This document shows positions 22,748 through 34,300 of a stretch of DNA of 64,000 nucleotides, one piece after another; position 1 is the stretch's first letter, and the number at the start of each line of letters is the position of its first letter. The notes beneath the pieces were generated by a model. The model had not been told where the DNA came from and did not search any database. It was given only the letters and a program-made list of their open reading frames with translations. The DNA comes from Anaeramoeba flamelloides. Its lineage: Eukaryota; Metamonada; Anaeramoebidae. The stretch lies in assembly GCA_027625915.1 (NCBI GenBank), contig JANTQA010000008.1, positions 11,967,001 through 12,031,000 on the forward strand, given 5' to 3'. Made by a program: the position numbers and the translations under genes.

Positions 22748-25335
22748 AAAAATGTGTAGATCTTTTTCAGATTAAAACATTGGGGAATTAAATAAAAAAA
22801 AAAAAAATAAAATAAAGTTTTGAATTGCCCAAATAGAAAAAATGAAAAAAAATCTATTCTGGATTTAAAATTGAATTATATGTTACTTTTTAGATTATTT
22901 TTTGGAAAGAATGTTTCTATCTTTTTGTGCCAAAAATAAATTTTTTTCGGACCTTACCTAATTTTAAATTGACTTCAGTACACAATAAAAATTGTTTTTT
23001 ATCTTTCTTTTAAATGCAAAAAATAATAATTCTCTCAAAAAAAAAAAGTTGACAAATAAATAAAAAAAAGTCTTTACTTTGAAAACCAATTGAATTTTAT
23101 TTCCAGGAAGCAATTTTTGTGGGATTTGATCTATTCTCAAGTTAAAAGTTATTTTTTGAAAAACTTTAATTTTTCTTTTTTTAAAAATAGTGAAATCAAA
23201 ATTTGCTCATTTCAATTGTAGCAAATATTTAGTTTACCAACAAATCATTTCACAAAAGAAAACAGAATCCTAAAAAAGGTTGTTGTATAATATGTTTAAT
23301 GCCAATTGGGAAAATATTTTCACTTTTGTTACTTTTTTTTTTTCTAGAATTTCCAAAACAACAAAAAGAAAATTGTTAACTCGATTTTTATGAGGATCAA
23401 TTATTTAACTCCTTGCCTTGGGTAAGGCCAGAGGCATGGTTGAAGGGAATTTTTAAGATTGACTGATTACAATAATCAAAAGTAAATCGATTTAGTATTT
23501 AAAACGAAAAGTAATAAAAAACGTAAATTATCTCTCAGAGAGTTTACTATTCGATCTTGAACTTATGGGTGATCTGAATTGTTTAAAATATGAAATTATA
23601 CGACTCAAAAGAAGAGGATATTTACACAATTCTTCAAAAATAACAAAAAATTAATGTTTAATAAATATCCCAAAAAATTAATCTTATCGCTATATAAATT
23701 GGTAAAACTGTTTATCTCATGTGTGTAACAATATTTTGTTATTTTGGGTCTCTGCTGCTTGATCTCAAACATAGATAATCTTTTATGGGTTACTCAAAAA
23801 GAAATTGTTTTTCGCTTTCAGAATTTGTTGAAGAGAGTGGTGTTGAGACAGAAACCTTGAACCATAAAAAATTAGGTTTTCACAAGGTTTTTTATTGAGA
23901 ATGTATTTTGGTTCTCTTTCCTTTTTTTGAAAAATTTTCTTAACGTTGCTGTTCAAATTATAAAAATGTCAAAAGTGGGTGAAGGTTTCTATTATTTTTA
24001 TTTGGTATATCAGAATTAAAAAGATGACATATTGAGCTATTGTATAACAATAGATGTTTTTTTATGAAGCACCTCCTCTACTCCCCAGTGTTAAGAGTTA
24101 TTAGTCATTTCTTAATCGAAAAAGAAAACGTTTCATCATCACGTTCAAATGTTTGTAGATGATTTAATTTTAAACCAAAAAGGAGAAATATTAAAAATTG
24201 AGAAAAATATAAGAATAGTTTCCAAAATTACCACAAGAATCGAAAATGAACATAAACACTTTTAAAACTTTATAACCAAATCAATTATCAGAAACAAAAT
24301 AATTTGGAATTCGGTTCGAAAAATAAAAACATAAAAAACCAAACTACTGAAAAAGTTAGAGATAAAAATAAAAAAAATCCAAAATGATTTTAAACAAAAA
24401 AAAACTGGTTAACGGAGTAATATTAAAAAGGTTCAAAACAATACATATTCATTCAACTTATTTTATTTCAATTTAAAAGAGTTTGACTCAAGAGATAGAT
24501 ATGAAATTAAAAAAGTTACAACATTTTTTAACAATAACTCCAAATTTCCGAATAAAATTTATATTTTTCGAATAAGAATTTACTCAAATTTCATCAAGTT
24601 TAAAATAAACGATTTTAAATGTTATTGGTGTACCAATAATAATATTTTCTTATTTGTTGTGAGTCCAGATTTGAATTTTAAGAAAAAGTCAGACAAGTTC
24701 AAAGATACAACAGTTATATTATTATGTGATTTGATTTGATCTTGGAAAATAATTTTTCATTTTTGCAATTATTTTTAAAAGATTTTTATTTTTTTTTTTG
24801 ATGAGAAATGTTCTTACTAAAATTATCAGTACAGTCTTTCCAAAGAGACCGTGAGAATGTTTCAATATCAAATTTTGATGTTGACATAGATTTTTAAAAA
24901 GTTGAAAATGAGAATAATAAAGCTCATATTGAAAAAAATTATAAATTAATAAATGAGTTCATATTGAAGAATTGTTATTGAAACTCATAAAATAAGTTTT
25001 CAGTGCACGTAATGACTCTAAACAACGAAAATCAGCTCAGAAACCACATAAAATTTAATTTTAAAAAAATCTATTTTTTTGATTATATCAGAAGACTATT
25101 TTTCAAATCAACTCATTTATGAAAAAAGTTTTTCAAATAAAGCTTTCTTATTCTTATATTCTTAGATTTAAAAATCTATATCAAGATCAAAATTTAGTCT
25201 TGAAAAAAATCTATGGTAGCCTTGGCGAAGATGTATAATGATAGTAATTCAAAACACAACACATGGAGTTATCACTATTATCCATAAAATAATGTGATTA
25301 ATTTTATACTGGATAGAATAAATGAAAAAAAAATA

Positions 25336-25903
25336 TAAACACCATTTCACTCAAAGTAGCCCAGCCCAAAATGAAAAATTCACTATATTTTTAAGAATCA
25401 ACCAAACTTAGATTGTTTAGAAATACGAGGAATAATAAACTTCGTATTAGAGTCGATTACTATCAAAGAAAATCCCTGGACAAACCATAAATTTTCAAAA
25501 AAAATTAAATGTTAAAATTTTTTTTGGGTTTCTTTGATTCGAACTTCTCGTTCAAAATTCTCAATTTATTTCCGAAATAATAAATATTTAGAATTAGATT
25601 TTTAACTTTTAAATGTATGAATTTTAAAAGAACATACAAATCCTAACTTTTCCTTATGTTAATTGGAATTTCAAAGATTTTTTTTTCAAATTTAATTTTT
25701 AAAAAAAATAAAAAAAAAAGAAGAAAAAGAAAAAAAAAAATAAGCAAAAATCAAAATACAAAGAAAAAAATTTACAAAATGAGAAAAAATGACAATAATC
25801 TATAATATTGAAATTATAGTTTAGGAAGAATAATGAATTATACCCATAGGATATGTTATATTTAGTCAATAAAACTGGGCCGCTTTGACTGAAAAAGAGT
25901 TTA
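25336..25903 (+). mobile_element. 560 bp family, copy 1
   Basis: Begins TAAACACCATTTCACTCAAA with a GTAGCCCAG block, and ends GGCCGCTTTGACTGAAAAA then GAGTTTA. The ends are inverted matches and share the core TTTCAGTCAAAG.GGCCCAG with the 690 bp family. The interior aligns with 40730-41286 (shared words ACCAAACTTAGATTGTTTAG and ATTTACAAAATGAGAAAAAA). Non-coding. Confidence 0.75.
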
Positions 25904-26140
25904 TATTAAAACGAAAATTTAACCTATTTTGAGATAAAATTTGTATAAATAATGGATCAACTTACAAATAAAATTCATTTATTTATGCCACAATTAAAAG
26001 TTTAATATCAAAAAAAAATTAAAATACCAATTCAAGTAATTAAAAAGAATTCGAAACCTAAAAAAAAATTAAATAAGTCGCTTAAATTTGTTAAATTAAC
26101 CAAATATTTTTTTTAAAGATAAAATAACCAATCCAATATT

Positions 26141-26141
<1 letters not shown>

Positions 26142-26229
<88 letters not shown>
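26142..26229. repeat. Compound microsatellite (AC)n(AT)n
   Basis: About 24 AC units followed by about 20 AT units, ending exactly at the left terminus of a MITE copy. Confidence 0.95.
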
Positions 26230-26234
<5 letters not shown>

Positions 26235-26427
26235 AGTTTCTAATATAAGGCACAAACTTTCAAAGGAATTTAAGACACAAAAAAATCTCAAATTAAGGCA
26301 CAAAAATTTGGATTTTTTTTTAACAAATTATTTTATCAGAATCTGAATTTTGTGTCTTAATTTGAGATTTTTTTTTTGTGTCTTACTTTTCGTTGCATTC
26401 TGTGCCTTAAAAGTAGAACTTACTGTA
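26230..26427. mobile_element. 197 bp palindromic MITE, diverged copy
   Basis: Begins AGTCAGTTTC and ends CTTACTGTA, with inverted blocks AAGGCACAAACTTTCAAAGG and complement-like TTGCATTCTGTGCCTT. It shares length and structure with the copies at 28959 and 40448 but has more substitutions. The AT microsatellite abuts its left end. Confidence 0.75.
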
Positions 26428-27035
26428 TACATAAAAATTAACTTTTAAATATTATTCAAGGATAATAAAATAATCTATTTATCCAAAAAAAAAAAAAAAA
26501 AAAAATTTTTTTTTTGATAAAAATATGAAAAAAATCTTCCAAATAATTCAATTCACCAATCCGAATTAATATAGATATTTAAAAATAGTTTTTGATCGAT
26601 TGTATCCACTTATATAATATTTTAAATTTTATTAATAGATTTACAAAAGTTATAAATTAATAAAATATTAAAATTAAAAGAAAAATCAACTTGGATTCAA
26701 GATTGAACTTGTGATTAATAATTTAAAAGAAAAAAATATTTGTTGAAAAAACTGACAAATTTTATTATGGCATTTCTCAATAAAAAAAAAATAGAAAATT
26801 TAAATTCAAGTTCCCTAAAAATTTTTATAACTGTTAATTGGCTAAAGCCAAAAATCTACCCAAAACCAATGAAAAAGGTTATTTCAGCAATTTTACTTAA
26901 GCCTCCTTATTTTTGAACTTTGTGATGAATTTTTAATTATGATAATTTGATCTAACTGTAATGAAAAATAATAATATTTTTTTTTTTTCAATTTAATTTA
27001 TAAATTTTTTTTTTATTTAACAAGTATTTCTAAAC

Positions 27036-27056
27036 AAATATATATATATATATATA
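27036..27056. repeat. Short (AT)n microsatellite
   Basis: About nine uninterrupted AT units. Confidence 0.8.
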
Positions 27057-27424
27057 AATTATCGAATGGCAACCCACAGGCAAAAGAAATATTTTACACG
27101 ATTTGAAAATATACTTTTATAACGAATCAACTGTTTATTAAAGTATTTTAAGAAATATTTGGTGTAAAAAAAAAATATAAAAAATTCCCAATAAAGAACT
27201 TTCATGTTTCAATAATTAAAAATATATTTTTCTTGATAATTAGATAAACTTCTCCAAAACAAAATCCTTATTTTTTAAAATTTTGGGAAAATTTCTATTG
27301 AAAAAGAATAAAAATAAAAAAAATAAGAAATTTTTTTCAAATGTTAAAAAATTTTTATTTAAAGCTAATTTTTTATATATCCCCCTTTTCAATTTTTAAA
27401 TACAAAATTTTCTTTTGAAGATAA

Positions 27425-27963
27425 TAAACTAGATTCCAAAAATTTGGACACAGTTTAAACAGTGGAAAGAACATCATTTCTGCACTTTAAATCCAAATTG
27501 GAAAGAATTTTGATTTTACAAACAATTTCATTTTTTGTCTTTTTTGTTTTGTTTTCATTTCCTTTTTTGAAGCTACGTAATCTGTTTTGTTAGATCTCGA
27601 AAATTTTTTCCAAGGGTTGATAGAAGGTTAGTGTTGAGTATGTTAAATTGGAAAATCACATACAATTGGTAGATGGTATCTTAACATTTGATCGATCAAC
27701 AATTGTTGGTGAAATTTCAACAAATTTAGCAATACATTTTTTGTTCAGCTCGTTTCATTATTTTAGATACACTGATTTTTATTTTTGAGTTTTATATTTT
27801 TTTTTTATTTGAGTTAAAAAGGATACTTATTAAAATATTAATACTGGGTAACTTAAATGTTTTTTTTTATATTAGGTTTGGAAAAATACAATAAATTGTT
27901 TTTTTTTTTTTGCCTATTTTTGATTTTGGGTGTGTCCAAATTTAAGGAACGGGGTTTAGTTTA
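27425..27963 (+). mobile_element. 535 bp family, copy
   Basis: Begins TAAACTAGATTCCAAAAATT then TGGACACAG, and ends GTGTCCAAATTTAAGG then GGGGTTTAGTTTA, its imperfect inverted match. Long shared interior with 46092-46627. No protein encoded; short frames at its right end are chance. Confidence 0.8.
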
Positions 27964-28958
27964 TAAATATTATATCTTTTATTTTTTTCATAATAATTCA
28001 AATACAAAAATTTATTTCAAGTATAGTTGTGGTATTTAGGGTTCTAGACGATACAAAACCCGGGCAAAAATTGAACAAATCAGAAAACTGTTCCATAAAA
28101 GAATTTATTATGTTAAAAAAAAAATTCTAAATTATTGGATTTTAACATTATATCGGCCTTTTCAAAATTTTAAAAACAATATAATAGATATATTAATTAG
28201 AAAATAGAAAACTTGAAAATATTACATAAAAATCTAAATAAAATCAGCGAATATTGTTAAAACCTTGGGAATGGAACATTCAACAATCACTAAAAATTAT
28301 AAAATATGAGAATAAATAAATCAATAAACATCCATACCACCAAGTGTATCCACATAGAAAACCTTTCAAAAAATTAAAATAATTAAGAAAAATAGAACAG
28401 AAATACCCACATGCCTTTAAATTCTGGAAAAATAAAAGGTTATTTTGCCAACACTAGTTTTTTTCGTGTAAAAAATCATCTAATAACTAATCAAAAAAAA
28501 AAAAACATCTAATAAAAAAGAAAATTAAATGGTTCAAATTCTAAAGTAACACAAACACAATACATACAATACTTATAAAGAAATACTTATATTTCAGGTA
28601 TAAATACAATAAAAACAAAATCTTATTATTTTTACAAAAAAATATTTCAATTTAGAAATAGATCAAGATTCCCGTCATTTTTTAAGAATGATGATTGTAT
28701 AAAGAAAACCGAATAATTCCGATTAAAAAAAAAAATTCTATTTTTTCAAATCAATAATAACAGCCAAATTAATTTTGAAGGAAAACTTTATATTTATCTT
28801 ATTATTGGGAAATAATACTGAAGATTGCATTTCTTTTTTAAAAATTCTAATAAAACTAATTTAGTATTTAGAGATACACAACCAAGTACCACCTAGTTCA
28901 TAATAGTACTATAGAGCATCCATAGCTCTAGGATTTACCAATATTCAAAAAAAAAATA

Positions 28959-29157
28959 TAGTCAGTTTCACTTTTAAGGCACAAACTTTCAACGAAATTT
29001 AAGGCACAAAAAAATCTCAAATTAAGGCACAAAATTTGGAATTTTTTATTTTACAATTTATTTTTACTAGAATTTGAATTTTGTGCTTTAATTTGAGATT
29101 TTTATTGTGCCTTAAATTTCGTTGAAAGTTTGTGCCTTAAAAGTGAAACTGACTGTA
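28959..29157. mobile_element. 197 bp palindromic MITE, well-preserved copy
   Basis: The left half, starting AGTCAGTTTCACTTTTAAGG, is repeated almost perfectly in inverted orientation, ending CTTAAAAGTGAAACTGACTG then TA. Arms are about 80 bp with a short A/T-rich loop. TA at both ends fits a Tc1/mariner-type target site. Near-identical to the copy at 40448-40648, so recent. Confidence 0.88.
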
Positions 29158-29480
29158 GTAAAAAAACTTTGATTTTACTAAATTATTTTAAATTCTTGAA
29201 ACCATAATAACAATTCTCTTGATGGTTTCAGCTTTTTCACTAATATACATTGATTTTCCATTTAAACATTAAATTCAAGAAAAAATAAGTAAAGTTTTTT
29301 TTTAATTTTTGTATTGATTTCGAAAATTAAATTTTTTTTTTCTCATCAAAACCAAAATTAAAAAAAACCTCACAGTAATTTTCTCGAATTGAAAATAATT
29401 GGGTAAAATTTCAGATTTTGATGCCTATTCTATTGAAATATAGTAAAAATTATAAAAAATGTACACCAAGTTCCGTTTAG

Positions 29481-29545
29481 TGCCATATTTTTTTATTTAC
29501 TTTTTGAAATAAACCAATAATTTATTGAATTTTCTGTATTTTTCA
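29481..29545 (+). repeat. Short dispersed repeat, copy 1
   Basis: Contains TTACTTTTTGAAATAAAC followed by a TTATTGAATTTTCTG block. Related segments lie at 29750-29815 and 39132-39195. Confidence 0.45.
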
Positions 29546-29694
29546 AAAATTAAAAAAAAAAACCAAACTGAGGCGTCCTTTAAGTACCATAGAGTGCTTT
29601 TACTGTTCCAGAATTCAAAGGAGTCGACATCAAAATCTAAAATTTTACTCAATTCTTTTGAAAAAAAAAAGCTAAACGTATTTTTTTGTTTTAT

Positions 29695-29912
29695 CTGTAA
29701 AATCTATTGATTTTCGTTAGGTTTTTTAAGTTTTTTATTTTATTCGTCAAGTGTTCGAGGTTTTTTTTTTACTTTTTGAAATAAACAGAAAATTTTAATA
29801 AATTTTCGGTTTATTTAGAAACATAAAAAAAAACGTAACGAAAATCTATTGATTTTCTGAATAAATAGAAAACTCAAAAAAACCTAACGAAAATCAATTG
29901 ATTTTCGAAATA
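29695..29912. repeat. Cluster of ATTGATTTTC palindromes
   Basis: Three occurrences of GAAAATC(A/T)ATTGATTTTC within 220 bp, the outer two in inverted contexts (GTTAGGTTTTTT on one side, AAAAAACCTAACG on the other). A short dispersed-repeat copy lies between them. Confidence 0.6.
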
Positions 29913-30176
29913 AAATAGAAAACCTCAAAAAAACCTAGGACACTTCACAAATATCCAGAAAACTCAAGAACTCATAATGTCTCATAAAGGTAAATTATTT
30001 TCAATCCTACAAAAAATAACAAAAATAAAGGAAATTTTGTATGATTTAAAAAAATACTTTTTTATCATAAAATTTTTTCAAATTTTTTAACAAACCAAAA
30101 GTATCACCTCCATTTTTTCTAATTTGTTATGATTGTGCAAACCATTTTCCAAATCGTGATGTAAAATAGCAATTTT

Positions 30177-31044
30177 CCATTGTGAAAAAAATTTGGGTCA
30201 TTAAAAAAAATTGGGTCAGTCAAAAATTTGTTTTCGTTTTTTTAAATAATAAATATTAGCAAAATGATTTTTGAACAAAGTAAAATTTTATGAACAAATC
30301 TTACATTTAAGAAAAACCAAAGTCACTATCAATAATAATTTCCAGAAGTAAAATTAAATTGTTGCATTTTAACCTTTTAGAATTACTGTGGAACTCCAAA
30401 AATACAAAAATTTATTTTTAATTTTAAACTTTACTAAAAATAAGAGAACTATTTAATAGGAAATATTAAAATCTATCAATTCAATAAGAAATTTATCATG
30501 ATTAATGAACGCAAATTTATCACGGTTAATTTTAAATATCCTTTTAAACCAAATTGAATAATAAAATCTTCCAAAAAAGCTGTTTTTTTTAAAGAGGCTG
30601 TTTTCCACTAATGTTTACAATCAAAATTTCAAAATACCGAAATATCAAGATTTAAGCAACCATTTAAATTCTTTAAATCACCATAGGCAAACCTTAATTT
30701 TAAAACGGTTATTAATTTTTGGTCTTCCCAAACAATACTTAACTTGATCTTGGAAGGTAATCTAATAAAAAAAAATCAACATTTTTAGTAAAGTTTACAA
30801 TTAAAAATAAATTTTTGTTTTTTAGGAGTTCCACAGTAATTCTAAAAGGTTAAAATGCAATAATTTAATTTTACTTCTGGAAATTATTATTGATAATGGC
30901 TTTAGTTTTTCTTAAATGTAAGATTTGTTCATAAAATTTTACTTTGTTCAAAAATCATTTTGCTAATATTTATTATTTAAAAAACGAAAACAAATTTTTG
31001 ACTGACCCAATTTTTTTTAATAAACCAAATTTTTTTCACAATGG
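30177..31044. repeat. Large inverted repeat, 265 bp arms
   Basis: The left arm 30177-30441 and right arm 30781-31044 are reverse complements with only a few differences by eye, for example around TTACTTCTGGAAATTATTAT and its complement. They are separated by a 339 bp unrelated spacer. This could be a foldback-type transposon with long terminal repeats or a recent inverted duplication. It lies about 300 bp beyond the 3' end of the RCC1-BTB gene. Confidence 0.85.
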
Positions 31045-31360
31045 TTTGAAAAAAACTTTTTCCTAATTAATTTAAACTTTTTTTTTAAATTTCACTTTGC
31101 TTAAATTATAAAATTTTGGATAATTATTCCTTTCCCTCAATAAATAAATAAACAAATTACATATTTTTTTCAATAAACATAATTTTTTTTTTATTTCAAA
31201 AAAGAAAACCATTAAATTAAAAAATAGAATAATTAAATTTATTTTCCATGTCTTTATTGTGATTCATTTATTCTTGTCAATATTTTGTAATATAATAGTA
31301 AAAAAAAAAAATTTTTTTCGATCGAAATAAATTCTTTGGAGAATAAAAAATTATTAGTTT

Positions 31361-34300
31361 TTAAAATTTTAAATTGAATTGTTGTTTGATATTATTTAGA
31401 TTTATATCAAGTAAACTTCCTTCCAATTGGTAGTATTCAATTGCATCGCTTAATTCTTCAACGATCAATTGAGGGTCATCATCTGCTGTCAGTTCAATTG
31501 TATTAGTATACAAAAATTTTATTAAAATTTCCAAACTTTCAATGGTTTTATTGGAATAGTCTTTAACTCGTTGTGTTTCTTCTTTAACATTTGAGAACAT
31601 TTCTCTAAATAGGCCTGATCTGACAGCTAAAATAAATTTATGAACAGGGATTTCTTCAAAATCTTCCTCTCCAATTTCATCATCTTCTTGGTCGTCGTCG
31701 TCATTCATTGAAACCAACACATAGAAATCTTTTGATTCTTCATCTTTGTATAATCTTAATAAATCGTCTTCAATCTTCTCCGTCAAAGGCTGTATTCCAA
31801 GTTCCTGGCAAATTTCTTTAACGATTGACAACCTAGCACCCACCCCAGAGTACACATATAAGAAAAAAGTCTTTAAATCTTCTTTGTTATGAGCTTCCAA
31901 TTTCTTTTTAAAGGCATTTTCTTTCAACCCTAAGCGATATTCAACAAAAAATTTGTTGACCTTAACTGTATTAATTTCTAAATCGACCATTTCTTCGTTA
32001 TCAAATGCCATGGCAAATTCTTTAGCCATGGAAGGTTCGCTTTTGATGTAAACAAAATTTGTGTAGCACCCACAATGTATTTTTATATCATTTTCTGTGT
32101 TTAATTCATTAAACAGAATTTTTACTGGGGACTGTGTAGTATTGCCATGTGGTATTTCTCCCTAATATATTGTTAGTTTTCAAAATAGAAAATAGAAATT
32201 AAAAAATAATTTAAATAGGAATTATCCAAGAAGAGAGTGGCGCCATTAAAGAAATTAAGATCTGAAACCTGTGGAATTTTATTGTAAACTCACATTTTTT
32301 TTAAAGGAAATAAAAAAAATTGTTGATTTAGAATTTTATTTGAAGGCATTGCTTTTAAGTTTAACAAGACATACCGATATACCCCCTTATCACTATAAAC
32401 ACATTATATTTCCCGATATAATTCTTTAACAAAAAAATCGAATAAGTTTGTATTAAAATTAAAAAGTATAACAATTATGAGCTTTTTTAAAAAAAAGATC
32501 ATTACAGGAAATTTATTTGCAGAAAAAATAAAAATAACTAATTTCATTTGATGTAAAAAAATATCCTTCCCTGAGTAACCCCTATAACAAATATTTCTTC
32601 TCTTATGATTCAATTAAAGTCACAGTCTTATAATAAAGCACAAAACTTTTTAAATTGTCCACAAATGATCTCAATTATCAATGAAAAAAAAAACAAATTT
32701 TTATTTCTCTTTATAAACCCCTTGAAAATTAGATCCCATTGCTTGGCAGAAAGGTAATGAAAGGTGTGTTTCTTTCTAATTTGAGAAATAGTTTGAAGGG
32801 AATTTTATTTGTTATCAATTATTAGTATATATATTATTACTTAACTAACCATTTTTAGTGAATTTCCAATCAATAAAATTTAAAAAGTAAATTTGCTCCA
32901 CTTTTTTCGAAATAGCTTATATTGAAATATAAACGCCTAAAAGTATTTAAATATCCTAAAATTATTAACAATTATTTATTGATTCTTTAATAATAATTCG
33001 ATTTGTGTGTTAGTATGACATTACACAAATGAACAATATTAAAATTTCTGATCTTGATTATGCTTGATATTTTTTAGGGGTAAAAATTGATTTTTATTGT
33101 TTTCTTTCTGATCGAAAAAAATTTTTTTCACCAGCTCTTTAGTCTTGAAAAAAATTTTTGATATAATTGAAAATCTTATAACTGTATTCGATTATTTAAA
33201 AAAAAATCGTTTGTGTACTTATCATATCGCCCAGTTTTTTTATTTAAATTAATGGTGCCATTGTTTTTTCCAAAAAAAGTGTTATATTTTTGTGCAAATT
33301 TTTTGGAAATATTTTGATGAACATATACATCAATTCAAAATTATTAAAGCCCTAGTACCAGTATATAGGCAAAAAATTTCCATTTTTTTTTGTCATTTTT
33401 TTTCAATTAACTTTTTTGGAATATCTTTAAGTTATATTTTTGAACAAAGTATTTGGATAGGTTTGGATAGTAATCATTATTAAATTTCAGGTAACCTTTT
33501 ATTCATGGGGTTTTTGAAAAAGAAGATTGGAAAAAAAATGACAAAAAAAAATATACATTTTTTGCTTTTAAACTGGTACTAGGGCTTTAATCGTTCAATA
33601 TCTTCACAATTCTTTTTTAAGGGTCGAGTCATTACGGTGAAATTTTTTTTTCTGAAATGGGTCAAAACTTTTTTGTAATTTTTATGAGGACCTAACACCA
33701 ACCAAAAACCAACCAACCTGTGATGCACAATCGATCTCAAAAAATCAACAACTTAAGATGAGGACATTTTTAGAAAAAAGAACCAAAGAGGGACACTCAA
33801 TTTCCAATTAAACTATTTTTCAGTCAAAGTGGCCCAGTTATAATGAGTGAAATACATGTGTTTCAATGATTATCATCGATATTCGAAGAAAAATTATATT
33901 TTGGAAATTTTCAAAATCGAAATCATTTTTTCACATTTTTGCTTTTTTTTTCGATTTTTTTTTTGCACCTAAATCAGTTGCAAAAATTTTTTTTATTGCA
34001 AGATCAATAGTCACTTGATAAAAATGTGTTATTCTAAGGTCATAGAAACTATGGAAATGATTGTTGACAAATCAGATTGATTTTTATTTTAATTCTATTC
34101 GATCTTTGATCCTGATATTTGATTAATAAATATGAAAAATTTTCACTTGTTTTTCATTTACTTTTTCAGATAGAGACTACAAATACCAACCTAATTTGTT
34201 GGGGACTTGACTTCTGAAAGAAAAGTATGGAAAATGAAGTGAAAATTGTTTCCTATTTATTATTCAAATACCAATAGAAGGTCAAAACGAACATTGTTGT

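Larger units (their letters stand above)
22748..31360. other. Gene-free, repeat-dense interval
   Basis: No coding sequence that I can support. It contains, in order, a 560 bp inverted-repeat element, an (AC)n(AT)n microsatellite next to a MITE copy, a 535 bp element, a second MITE copy, a cluster of short palindromes and a large inverted repeat, each listed separately. A less AT-rich patch at 23410-23450 was examined and shows no gene. Confidence 0.65.

Noticed and set aside
23405-23450. Less AT-rich patch CTTGCCTTGGGTAAGGC
   Set aside because: A short hairpin-like word, but no tRNA fold, gene or repeat partner could be supported.
25540-25560. GATTCGAAC, reminiscent of a tRNA T-arm
   Set aside because: Lies inside the 560 bp element; the surrounding sequence does not fold as a tRNA and is altered in the second copy.
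32029-32029. ATG as the start of a separate BTB-only gene
   Set aside because: The frame is open upstream, encodes an RCC1 blade end, and is preceded by a phase-matched acceptor at 32162.
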